A program made the translations under genes and the position numbers. Below, piece after piece: positions 1 to 9,336 of a stretch of 64,000 nt of DNA. Origin of the DNA: Christensenella intestinihominis (GTDB taxonomy: Bacteria > Bacillota > Clostridia > Christensenellales > Christensenellaceae). The stretch covers positions 114,009 to 178,008 of the forward strand of contig NZ_MAIQ01000007.1 in the NCBI RefSeq assembly GCF_001678845.1, written 5' to 3'. Position 1 is the stretch's first letter, and the number at the start of each line of letters is the position of its first letter. Under the pieces are notes generated by a model, which saw nothing but the letters and a program-made list of their open reading frames with translations, ran no database searches and was not told the DNA's origin.

Positions 1-1053
1 ATTAAATCTCCTCTTGATAAATATTTGGAAATAGAGGAAATGAACCCAGAAGAATTAGCAAAGGATTTATACGTAGATATACTTCTTTTGGAAAAATTGA
101 GACCTTTGATAATTGCCGATATTGTAGGTTTTTCTTCAGAATATATTTGCGTATGCCAAGATTGTCTTGAAAAAATTTTAGATATAGAAGATAACTTTAG
201 AATCAAAGTCGAGTCTTTGCAATCGGATATTAGAAAAGATTGTCTAGCTTCTATAACTTGCTCTCTTTGTAACGACTATGGTTATCCATTTTTAAGAATA
301 GAAGGTGCGGAAAAATATGGCTTTCATGAAACAACGGATTGGCTGTTTAAATACTATTTGCCTTCTCCTTTAAAAAAATATTATCGCCCGTCTAACAAAG
401 AACCGATTGTGTTACCGCAAAAGCTCATTAAAAAATTGGGTATCGTTGAAAGCCTTACAAATAATTCTTTTAGAGATTTGTTAGAAAAAAATGTGTCCTG
501 CGTAGGACGAAATTATTCTTACTTAACTGATAGGGATTTTGATATTTATATGATTAACCATCTCCATTTACCATCAGACCTAGAAAACTCTCAAAATCTA
601 TCACAAGGTTTATTACATGAAGTTCCTTTTCTAAATGAAGTAAAAATTGAGAACATAGTTAAATTGCGTTTAGATGAAGGAGAATCTTTTAAAGTATATA
701 GAGATAGTATAAACAAAATTCTTCAAGGCCAAAATCGTGACAAAAAAGAAATAAAGGATATTAGGCGTGATATTATTATGCCTGAAATAAATAAAATAAA
801 CCTTGTCCTAAAAAATAATAAGAAAGCACTTCTTGGTTCAGTGGCATTTGATCTTGCGTTTTGGGGTGCAAGTATTTCCATTGGTCTTTTCAGCGGTATA
901 ATGCCTCCGAATGCTATAGGTATTTTGGGGATGGTTGGAGGAATCTCTACAGCTAAAGATATAATTACCAAAGCCAAAGATAGCTACAGTGACAAGTGTA
1001 TCAAAAATGAAAATTTCTATTTTTTGTGGAAATTGTTTAAAAAAACAAAATAG
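1..1053 (+). CDS. Partial hypothetical protein with C-terminal hydrophobic segment
   Basis: The frame is open from base 1, so the gene probably starts outside the window; a TTG at 25 is the first possible internal start. I do not recognise the family. The visible protein has cysteine pairs (CVCQDC near residue 43, CSLC near 79) that could bind a metal, a charged middle with DKKEIKDIRRD, and a glycine-rich hydrophobic stretch near residues 278-310 that may cross the membrane, ending in a lysine-rich tail. Base composition is clearly AT-richer than the rest of the window, which suggests acquisition by transfer. It converges on the XRE gene, whose stop lies three bases away. Confidence 0.6.
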   Translation: MKSPLDKYLEIEEMNPEELAKDLYVDILLLEKLRPLIIADIVGFSSEYICVCQDCLEKILDIEDNFRIKVESLQSDIRKDCLASITCSLCNDYGYPFLRIEGAEKYGFHETTDWLFKYYLPSPLKKYYRPSNKEPIVLPQKLIKKLGIVESLTNNSFRDLLEKNVSCVGRNYSYLTDRDFDIYMINHLHLPSDLENSQNLSQGLLHEVPFLNEVKIENIVKLRLDEGESFKVYRDSINKILQGQNRDKKEIKDIRRDIIMPEINKINLVLKNNKKALLGSVAFDLAFWGASISIGLFSGIMPPNAIGILGMVGGISTAKDIITKAKDSYSDKCIKNENFYFLWKLFKKTK

Positions 1054-1056
1054 CAA

Positions 1057-1305
1057 TTACTCGTGCGGCTTAATCCCCTTAAAGAACTCCGCAAAATCCA
1101 CATTATAGACTTGCTGGAGCGCAACCAAATCCGTTACCTTTATATTGCGTTTCCCAAGTTCTATTTTTGCATAGGCTGGACGATCAAGAGGACTCCCTAA
1201 TAAATTCATTTGTGCTACTACTTTGCTTTGTGACAAACCAGAATCAGCCCGCAGCCGTTTTAAATTTGTAGATAAACTCACATTTTGAAGAATCATATTT
1301 CTCAT
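1057..1305 (-). CDS. XRE-family helix-turn-helix repressor
   Basis: An 82-residue single-domain DNA-binding protein. The HTH_3 fold is seen in NLKRLRADSGLSQSKVVAQM followed by RPAYAKIELGKRNIKVTDLVALQQVYNV, the usual helix 2-3 and ARIE-like pattern of Cro/CI proteins. The start at 1305 has an AGGGG ribosome site seven bases upstream; an ATG at 1296 is an alternative. It is divergent from the small gene at 1425 and the gap contains a near-palindrome, so it probably represses itself and the divergent gene. Such repressors commonly govern mobile elements, which fits the serine recombinase 900 bases away. Confidence 0.85.
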   Translation of the reverse strand: MRNMILQNVSLSTNLKRLRADSGLSQSKVVAQMNLLGSPLDRPAYAKIELGKRNIKVTDLVALQQVYNVDFAEFFKGIKPHE

Positions 1306-1327
1306 AACAGTACCCCTTTAAAAAATT

Positions 1328-1343
1328 GTGCCTAATTAGACAC
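1328..1343. promoter_or_regulatory. Palindromic operator candidate for the XRE repressor
   Basis: GTGCCTAATTAGACAC is a 16-base palindrome with one mismatched pair, lying in the divergent gap between the XRE gene and the gene at 1425, just upstream of the putative -35 of the rightward promoter. A further GTGTCC occurs at about 1384. Assignment to the XRE protein is inference from position. Confidence 0.5.
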
Positions 1344-1352
1344 ATCTTTTTC

Positions 1353-1382
1353 TTGATTATATAATTATCTCTATGATATAAT
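1353..1382 (+). promoter_or_regulatory. Sigma-A type promoter for the gene at 1425
   Basis: TTGATT at 1353-1358 and a consensus TATAAT at 1377-1382 are separated by 18 bases, 43 bases before the start codon at 1425. It lies directly beside the palindrome at 1328, consistent with repression. Confidence 0.55.
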
Positions 1383-1424
1383 GGTGTCCAACGGGACTCT
1401 GATTTTATCTAAGGAGAAATAATC

Positions 1425-1781
1425 ATGTCAAATAAAAAAGTATTGGAATGTTTAGAGCAAAATGTTGAGGGATTAGAAAGAATCCAAAACCTAATGCGGT
1501 TTGAAGACCATCTCATATACAGCGATCTTATGTTGGAAATCAACTTAGATCATTTTAATGGATATGAAGCTTTATTACCTGTCATGCTTATATCGACAGA
1601 TGACCCTGTCATTGAGCGAACAGGTAAGCGTCTTTTGCTCCAACTATATAGTGAGAAATTACAGGAAATCGGCGGTCGGCAGATCGTTGATCGCGTGACA
1701 GATATTTTGATCGAAGAAAAAAATCAATGGGACAAGAGAATCAAGCGTCTGCGTAAATTGAAAAAGCAAAATAAATTATAA
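1425..1781 (+). CDS. Hypothetical protein, mobile-element cargo
   Basis: A 118-residue soluble protein preceded by AAGGAGAAAT, a good ribosome site. I do not recognise the family. It is predicted mainly helical, with an acidic first half (ECLEQNVEGLERIQNL) and a very basic C-terminus (KRIKRLRKLKKQNK) that could touch nucleic acid. It is transcribed divergently from the XRE repressor and probably under its control. Base composition matches the AT-richer accessory segment rather than the core genes to the right. Confidence 0.6.
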   Translation: MSNKKVLECLEQNVEGLERIQNLMRFEDHLIYSDLMLEINLDHFNGYEALLPVMLISTDDPVIERTGKRLLLQLYSEKLQEIGGRQIVDRVTDILIEEKNQWDKRIKRLRKLKKQNKL

Positions 1782-1872
1782 ACATTTCTAAAAAAGGTTC
1801 CTTTTTGGGTGTTTCGGATTGTGTTAGTAATGAGGGGACATATACGGGATATTCGGTCTACCAGCAAGCATA

Positions 1873-1892
1873 GGAAGTGTATTGACACTTCC
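1873..1892. repeat. Inverted repeat, 8-bp arms
   Basis: GGAAGTGT and ACACTTCC flank a four-base ATTG loop. It lies in the 211-base gap upstream of the recombinase pair and has no following T-run, so a terminator is unlikely; a protein-binding or DNA-processing site in the element is possible. Confidence 0.4.
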
Positions 1893-1940
1893 ATATTTTG
1901 AATCATGACCGCTTACGCGTCCATGAATCAAAATTGCTTG

Positions 1941-1957
1941 TTGGGGAGAATCCCCAA
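1941..1957. repeat. Inverted repeat, possible oriT-like remnant
   Basis: TTGGGGA and TCCCCAA flank GAA, directly preceded by TTGCTTG and followed by ACCCC. Similar G/C-tract inverted repeats next to CAAGCAA-type sequences occur at transfer origins of clostridial conjugative and mobilizable elements (from memory of such elements). No relaxase gene is in the window, so this is at most a remnant. Confidence 0.25.
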
Positions 1958-1992
1958 ACCCCTCTAGTCTATCACGAAACGGAGAGGAACCC

Positions 1993-3839
<1,847 letters not shown>

Positions 3840-4106
3840 CGGAAAACCGCTATACCGTTTCAAATACTCATACTGTCTTATGCAGCCGCCCCTGAATGCC
3901 CTTTTTTTGTCTCCTGAAAATGCCGCCCGAGCCGGAAGGAGATCGTCTTTTTAGCCGTCGCCTGCAAAATTTGCACCGGGTCTGTTGCTATCTTTCCGGA
4001 ATGGATTTTCAAAAAAATTCGTCCCGGGGACAGAAAAAATGATACACTATAGGAAACGGACGGAATTTATTTTCACGGCAGGAGATGCGGGCATAAGGTA
4101 AAAGGC
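3840..4106. other. Intergenic junction after the recombinase
   Basis: 267 bases without a credible gene. TAGCGG and CCGCTA arms at 3837-3852 form a small hairpin at the recombinase stop, and a T-run occurs at about 3901-3907. Base composition shifts to the GC-richer level of the rest of the window here, so this is where the end of the mobile element is most likely, but no duplicated attachment core can be seen without the other end. Confidence 0.5.
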
Positions 4107-4757
4107 ATGAATATCCCGAAAGAGAAAAAAATAGCCGAGCAGTGCAAAAAGCTGGTCACAAAATATAATGTGCCGTCGGCGGCGGAACGCTTTAAAAAAA
4201 GGGTGGAATTGTTTCATCTGCTGGTATGCTTTGAACGGCTCCACAGGACATACCGCAAAATCGAGCCGCATGACCCCGGCGATTTTATTGTGCGCGATTC
4301 GGAAGGAACGCATATGTTTGAAATCGTTACGATTTTTGGGAATAAGGACGCTTACCGGATGATAGAGGCCCATTTTGAGGATTTGTTCCAGCATGGCCGC
4401 CCCGGGGAGGAACGGATTCACCTGATTACCAGCTTTGAGGAAAATATGGACCGGCTGAAAGAATTACTGGTTACGAAAATGTGGGAAAAGAACGAAAAGG
4501 AATACTTCAAACGCCACAATTACAAGACGGCCAACCTTTTATTGGTGACGGCGGAGTACGACAGGAAAAAGGCGCAGTTCCCGTGGTTCCTGTCTTTGGC
4601 GAACAGGGAATTGGGCGAAGTGGTGGCCCGGAAGAATTTTACCCGTTGTTATGTGCTCGATTATCTCGGGGCCCATGCCGAGGTGCTCGATATGGAAGAA
4701 GGCTTGCTTGCCTACGAAAAATATCAAAAGGAAAACGGAGCGTATGGGCGGCCTTGA
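4107..4757 (+). CDS. Hypothetical protein, possible nuclease-like fold
   Basis: A 216-residue soluble protein that I do not recognise. The region at about 55-75 (DPGDFIVRDSEGTHMFEIV) has the spacing of an acidic residue, a beta hairpin and an E-x-V strand, as seen in the core of PD-(D/E)XK nucleases, but the catalytic lysine is replaced by valine, so the resemblance may be accidental. A following helix-rich region contains HLITSFEENMDRLKELL and a later beta strand (ANLLLVTAEYD). It stands alone between the mobile element and the LysR gene and faces the latter convergently. Confidence 0.6.
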   Translation: MNIPKEKKIAEQCKKLVTKYNVPSAAERFKKRVELFHLLVCFERLHRTYRKIEPHDPGDFIVRDSEGTHMFEIVTIFGNKDAYRMIEAHFEDLFQHGRPGEERIHLITSFEENMDRLKELLVTKMWEKNEKEYFKRHNYKTANLLLVTAEYDRKKAQFPWFLSLANRELGEVVARKNFTRCYVLDYLGAHAEVLDMEEGLLAYEKYQKENGAYGRP

Positions 4758-4879
4758 AAGACGGGAATGCTTCACGGCAAACAGCTTGGCAAACTCTCCA
4801 CACAGGAATCAATGAACCAATTTTCCATAAAATTATAAGCAGTCTATGCGCTTGTGGTTGCGGTAAGGCGAAAATACTG

Positions 4880-5770
4880 CTATATTGTGGATTTCATAAT
4901 GATATCACGTAATTCCTCTAAAAATTTCTTACCTGCTCTTGAAAATACCTGACGTTTTTTCCATACGATACACAGTCCGGCTTCCAATACAGGACGGAGC
5001 GGCTTAAAACAGAGATCATTGTTTCCCGTTGTATCGATCAGTTTATCCAAAGCGATTGCATAACCAAAACCTTTTTTTACAAAATGGGAAGCATTATAGA
5101 TTAATTCATAGGTTGCTACAATATTTAATTTTGATGTGTCTTTTTTCAACCATGCAGACAGCTCGCTGCTGTCGGATGTTTGATGTGATAGAATCAACGG
5201 TTTATCCCATAAATCTTCCGCGCGGACGGATTCCTGCTTTGCCAAGGGGCTGTCTTTACGCATGAGGACACCCCATGTATCCTTGACAGGAAACCGCATA
5301 AAATCATACTTCGCAATATCAACAGGCTCGACCAAAATTCCAAAATCGATCAGGCCTTTGTCAAGCCGCTCTGTAACGTCGGAGGCGTCGCCGCTGTAAA
5401 TGCGGTAGCGAATCAGAGGATGCTCCCTCTGCAAATTTCTCGCCGCCTGCGCAATGAAGGCGATTGCGTCTGTTTCCCCGCCGCCAATATAAACATCGCC
5501 GCTGATATTTTCACCGGAAGAGCTGATTTCCGCTTTTGTCTTTTCCATCAAGTCAATCACTTCCTCCGCACGTTTCCGAAGAAGCATCCCGTCCTCGGTC
5601 AAGGTGACCTTTTTGCTCCCGCGAATGAGAAGCTTCCTGCCCAATTCGTCCTCCAATTCTTTTAGCTGTCTGGATAAAGGCGGCTGCGTCATGCGAAGCG
5701 TTTCTGCTGCCCGCGTAATATTTTCTTCCCGCGCAACTGCAAGGAAATATTGCAACACTCGAATATCCAT
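4880..5770 (-). CDS. LysR-family transcriptional regulator
   Basis: A 296-residue LysR regulator. The winged HTH covers residues 1-60 (MDIRVLQYFLAVAREENITR, then PPLSRQLKELEDELGRKL), followed by a linker helix and the periplasmic-binding-like effector domain that recognises a small co-inducer. The start at 5770 is chosen because GAGGTG lies seven bases before it; an ATG at 5788 would add six residues with no better ribosome site. It is divergent from the iron alcohol dehydrogenase at 5954 across 183 bases, the standard LysR arrangement, so it most likely controls the 5.95-9.33 kb redox genes. Confidence 0.92.
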   Translation of the reverse strand: MDIRVLQYFLAVAREENITRAAETLRMTQPPLSRQLKELEDELGRKLLIRGSKKVTLTEDGMLLRKRAEEVIDLMEKTKAEISSSGENISGDVYIGGGETDAIAFIAQAARNLQREHPLIRYRIYSGDASDVTERLDKGLIDFGILVEPVDIAKYDFMRFPVKDTWGVLMRKDSPLAKQESVRAEDLWDKPLILSHQTSDSSELSAWLKKDTSKLNIVATYELIYNASHFVKKGFGYAIALDKLIDTTGNNDLCFKPLRPVLEAGLCIVWKKRQVFSRAGKKFLEELRDIIMKSTI

Positions 5771-5953
5771 ATATACACCTCGTTTCATAAAATATTTTAT
5801 CAGCCTAGTCCATACTTTTCAAGTATCGCTATCCATTTAATATATGTATTTGATATCTATTGTTTTGAATCTTATACTGGACACATGAGGAGACAAAAGC
5901 AGATATATTGTCTAATGTCCTGATTTCTAAATAAACGATCTGGAGGAATTTTT
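5771..5953. promoter_or_regulatory. Divergent control region, LysR / alcohol dehydrogenase
   Basis: AT-rich gap between divergent genes. It includes ATATATGTATTTGATATCTATTG-like sequence with several ATA/TAT half-sites, suitable for LysR boxes (T-N11-A type), but I cannot single out one site. The downstream gene has CTGGAGGAA as ribosome site. Confidence 0.4.
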
Positions 5954-7132
5954 ATGAATATGAATTTTAACTTTTTTATACCCACAAAGCTTATTTTTGG
6001 GATTGGAAAAATAAATGAACTCGGCATTCAAAACATGCCGGGCAACAAAGCTCTATTACTGATTTCAAACGGAAAATCCGCGAAATTGTCGGGCGCGTTG
6101 GAACGGACGCAGGAACAGCTATGCAAAGCGGGTATAGAGTATGCTGTATGCGCGAATATTCATGAGAATCCATCGAAGGAAGTTGTGATGGAGGGGGCCG
6201 CGTTCTCGCGGGAAAATGATTGCGATTTTATTGTGGCCCTCGGAGGCGGCGCTGTATTGGATTCGGCCATTGCGATAGCGGCAATGGCAACCAATCCCGG
6301 TGATCTGTGGGATTATGTGTCCGGTGGTTCAGGCAAGGAACAGCCGCTTGTGAACGCGCCTTTACCTATTGTCACAATTCCACTGACTGCGGGGACAGCT
6401 TCAGAAATCAATCATTGGGGCGTTATTACGAAAACAGATACCCATGAAAAAATTGGGTTTGGCGGTGACGAGCGGCTTTATCCTACGCTTGCCATCGTAG
6501 ACCCGGAATTGATGAAAACCGTTCCCGCAAAATATACCGCATATCAGGGGTTTGACGCGCTGTTCCACAATACGGAGGTTATGATTTCAAGCGGCATCAA
6601 TATTATGAGCGAAATGGCAGCCCTTTCCGCGATTGAAAATATTGCGAAGTATCTTCCCCGTGCCGTGGCAAATGGAAACGACCTGGAAGCGCGGGAACAT
6701 ATTGCCTACGGCAGCACCATAGCCGGAATTGCAATGCAGCTTACCAGTACAACAGCGAAACATTCTATGGAACATGCCATGAGCGCCTACCATCCCAATC
6801 TTCCGCATGGAGCGGGTCTTATTATGATTTCAAAAGCGTTTTATGAGTTCTTTATTGAGAAACACGCCTGCGATGGGCAGTTTGTCAAGATGGCGCGGGC
6901 AATGGGAATTGAGAAAGCCGACAAACCTGGAGATTTCATTTCCGCCTTGATACAGCTTCAAAAAGCTTGTGGAGTGGATGACCTGAAAATGAGTCAATAC
7001 GGCTTCAAACCGCATGAATCCATGACGCTGGCTTTAAATGCGCGGGAAACAATGGGAGGGTTGTTTTTAGCGAATCCTTGCGAAATGACGGACGAAGACT
7101 GTGCAGGAATATTTGATAAATCCTATCGTTGA
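5954..7132 (+). CDS. Iron-containing alcohol dehydrogenase
   Basis: A 392-residue group III (Fe-ADH) NAD(P)-dependent alcohol/aldehyde oxidoreductase acting in the cytoplasm. Visible signatures are the GGG nucleotide motif in VALGGGAVLDSA, the TAGTASE stretch (PLTAGTASEINHW), and the metal ligands in GFDALFHNTE and SMEHAMSAYHPNLPHG, i.e. the conserved Asp and three His. Length is normal for butanol-dehydrogenase/YugJ-like members. It is the first gene to the right of LysR and likely its target. The substrate cannot be read from sequence; aldehyde detoxification or fermentation are both possible. Confidence 0.93.
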   Translation: MNMNFNFFIPTKLIFGIGKINELGIQNMPGNKALLLISNGKSAKLSGALERTQEQLCKAGIEYAVCANIHENPSKEVVMEGAAFSRENDCDFIVALGGGAVLDSAIAIAAMATNPGDLWDYVSGGSGKEQPLVNAPLPIVTIPLTAGTASEINHWGVITKTDTHEKIGFGGDERLYPTLAIVDPELMKTVPAKYTAYQGFDALFHNTEVMISSGINIMSEMAALSAIENIAKYLPRAVANGNDLEAREHIAYGSTIAGIAMQLTSTTAKHSMEHAMSAYHPNLPHGAGLIMISKAFYEFFIEKHACDGQFVKMARAMGIEKADKPGDFISALIQLQKACGVDDLKMSQYGFKPHESMTLALNARETMGGLFLANPCEMTDEDCAGIFDKSYR

Positions 7133-7151
7133 TAAAGCGGGGTAAAATATC

Positions 7152-7250
7152 TTGAAAAAAGTTAAAATATCAGTCTTGAAAAGAGAATTTTATGAAAACC
7201 TTGCAAAAGAATATGGCGTAAAGGGGCGGCAGAAAGGAAGGTCGTTTTGA
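7152..7250 (+). pseudogene. Truncated remnant of a TIGR04076-family gene
   Basis: From TTG at 7152 a 32-codon frame reads MKKVKISVLKREFYENLAKE and continues with YGVKG before ending at a TGA at 7248. From memory this is the N-terminus of the TIGR04076 family (about 90-110 residues), where the cysteine- and glycine-rich core should follow. Here that core is missing and the frame runs into the ribosome site and start of the acetyltransferase. The reading is coherent and in the operon direction, so a deletion that joined it to the next gene is the simplest explanation. Confidence 0.55.
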
Positions 7251-7822
7251 CAGTAAAAGATGTTATAAATAGTTTTTATGAGGATGAAAATTGTGATCTG
7301 GAATGTAAACGGTATGCCAGCGAGCTTTTTCAGGAAGCAATTGAAATTGGCATGGAGCTGAACACACGGTATCACACGCCGGAGGAGATCAGGGTAATCA
7401 TGGGAAAGCTGACCGGAAAGAAGATAGACGAAACGTTCAGACTATTTCCCCCGTTTTACACGGATTTTGGAAAAAACATCAAAATTGGCCGGGATGTTTT
7501 TATCAATTCCGGGTGCCATTTCCAGGACCAGGGTGGAATTGAGCTTGGCGACGGTGTGTTGGTCGGACATAATGTGGTGCTTGCAACGATCAACCATGAC
7601 CTTGATCCGGCGCAAAATCGAAAAAACCACTATGCGCCGATCAAAATAGGCTCTCATGTGTGGATCGGTTCCAATGCAACGATCCTACAGGGAGTTACCA
7701 TTGGCGAATGGGCCGTTGTAGCGGCAGGAGCCGTTGTAACCCGCGACGTTCCTAAAAATACGATCGTGGGCGGCGTTCCCGCCAAAACGATAAGGACTGT
7801 TGATCCACATATAGACAAATAA
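7247..7822 (+). CDS. Sugar O-acetyltransferase (Maa/LacA/NodL type)
   Basis: A 191-residue acetyl-CoA-dependent hexapeptide transferase. The N-terminal mac domain is partly divergent; the left-handed beta helix covers about residues 70-185 with repeats such as IKIGSHVWIGSNATILQGVT and IGEWAVVAAGAVVT, and ends with the family hallmark IVGGVPAKTIR. The catalytic histidine lies in LATINHDLDP. Start is the TTG at 7247, with GAAAGGAAGG just upstream; it overlaps the stop of the TIGR04076 remnant. The acceptor sugar is unknown. Its place in a redox cluster under LysR control is common in Firmicutes, though the link is not understood. Confidence 0.88.
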   Translation: MTVKDVINSFYEDENCDLECKRYASELFQEAIEIGMELNTRYHTPEEIRVIMGKLTGKKIDETFRLFPPFYTDFGKNIKIGRDVFINSGCHFQDQGGIELGDGVLVGHNVVLATINHDLDPAQNRKNHYAPIKIGSHVWIGSNATILQGVTIGEWAVVAAGAVVTRDVPKNTIVGGVPAKTIRTVDPHIDK

Positions 7823-7839
7823 GAAAGGGCTTTAAAAAA

Positions 7840-9330
7840 ATGAAAAAATATTTAGCGTTATGTCTTTCGCTGTTTATCCTGCTTTGTTTTTCATCTTGCA
7901 GCATAGACCAGACAAATGCGGGAATGATCGCAACAAATCAGGAAGAAACAATGCCGCCCCGAACAGAAAACCCTTCCGAAACGGCTCAACCGCCAGAAAT
8001 CGAAATGGAAAGTACGAATATTTTGATCGCATATTTTTCTTGTACGGGAACAACAAAGACGATCGCGGAATATGCGGCCGGGATATTGGGCGCCGATCTT
8101 TATGAGATAACGCCCGAAACGCCCTATACGCAAGAAGATTTGGATTATAATAATTCATCCAGCCGCGCAAACCAGGAGCAAAGCAATTCCAGTGCCAGAC
8201 CGGCAATATCCGGTTCTGCTGCAAATATAGAGGATTATGATACGATATTCCTCGGCTATCCAATTTGGCATGGACAAGCCCCGAGGATCGTCAGCACGTT
8301 TTTGGAAAGCTATGATTTCAGCGGCAAAACCATCGTGCCGTTCTGCACTTCGCACAGCAGCGATATCGGCTCGAGCGATACCAGCCTGCATGGCCTTTGC
8401 CCGGAATCTACGACATGGCTGCCGGGCGAACGGTTTGCCGCAGGATCATCAAAGGATACTATAAATAATTGGATTGGGGGCTTACAGCTTCAAAAGGAAA
8501 GCGCCCAAGAAGGCGGAGCGTTCAATTTTAAAACAAAAACCGTACTGCTGAATAGCGGATATGAGATGCCGGTCGTCGGCCTTGGCACTTACAGCCTGTC
8601 GGACGAGGAATGCTTCAATTCCGTTTCAGCATTACTGGAGGCGGGCGGCAGGCTGATCGATACGGCTTATATGTATCATAACGAGGAAAGCGTGGGGCGG
8701 GCGGTTCGGGAATCGGGCGTTCCGAGGGAGGAAGTTTTTGTCACGACGAAATTGTACCCCAGCCAGTTTGCCAATGCGCAGGAAGCCATCGACGAGGCGC
8801 TCGGGAAGCTCGATGTGGAATACATCGATTTAATGCTCCTGCACCACCCCGGCGACAATGATGTGGAGGCTTACAAAGCAATGGAGCAGGCCGTAGCACA
8901 CGGGAAAATCCGTTCTATCGGTCTTTCGAACTGGTATGTGGAAGAACTGGAGGAATTTTTGCCGAAAATCACGATCATGCCAGCGGTCGTTCAGAACGAA
9001 ATCCATCCTTACTATCAGGAAAACGACATCATTCCCTACATACAGGAAAAAGGAATTGTCGTGGAAGGTTGGTATCCATTTGGCGGGCGAGGCCATACGG
9101 CAGAGATGCTGGGCGATGAAGTCATTTCCGGGATTGCGCAAGTGCATGGCAAAACCTCAGCGCAGGTGATCCTCAGATGGAACCTGCAAAAAGGCGTAGT
9201 CGTCATACCGGGTTCCAGTAATCCCGACCATATCCGGGAAAACCAAGATATCTTTGGCTTTGAGTTGACAGAGGAAGAAATGGAAAGGATCAATGCGCTT
9301 GACCGCAATGAAAAACACGATTGGTACTAA
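7840..9330 (+). CDS. Secreted lipoprotein: flavodoxin fused to aldo/keto reductase
   Basis: A 496-residue fusion. Residues 1-20 are a lipoprotein signal with cysteine 20 in LLCFSSC; 21-50 are a Ser/Pro/Glu linker; about 50-215 are a flavodoxin with the FMN phosphate loop SCTGTTKT and the GYPIWHG stretch; about 225-496 are an aldo/keto reductase with the complete tetrad (Asp in LIDTAY, Tyr in MYHNEE, Lys in VTTKLYP, His in LMLLHHPG) and the IPGSSNPDHIREN NADPH site. Both domains are usually separate cytoplasmic proteins, so finding them fused and exported outside the membrane is odd, since NADPH is not available there. The frame is continuous across the junction with no stop. Confidence 0.85.
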   Translation: MKKYLALCLSLFILLCFSSCSIDQTNAGMIATNQEETMPPRTENPSETAQPPEIEMESTNILIAYFSCTGTTKTIAEYAAGILGADLYEITPETPYTQEDLDYNNSSSRANQEQSNSSARPAISGSAANIEDYDTIFLGYPIWHGQAPRIVSTFLESYDFSGKTIVPFCTSHSSDIGSSDTSLHGLCPESTTWLPGERFAAGSSKDTINNWIGGLQLQKESAQEGGAFNFKTKTVLLNSGYEMPVVGLGTYSLSDEECFNSVSALLEAGGRLIDTAYMYHNEESVGRAVRESGVPREEVFVTTKLYPSQFANAQEAIDEALGKLDVEYIDLMLLHHPGDNDVEAYKAMEQAVAHGKIRSIGLSNWYVEELEEFLPKITIMPAVVQNEIHPYYQENDIIPYIQEKGIVVEGWYPFGGRGHTAEMLGDEVISGIAQVHGKTSAQVILRWNLQKGVVVIPGSSNPDHIRENQDIFGFELTEEEMERINALDRNEKHDWY

Positions 9331-9336
9331 TACCAA

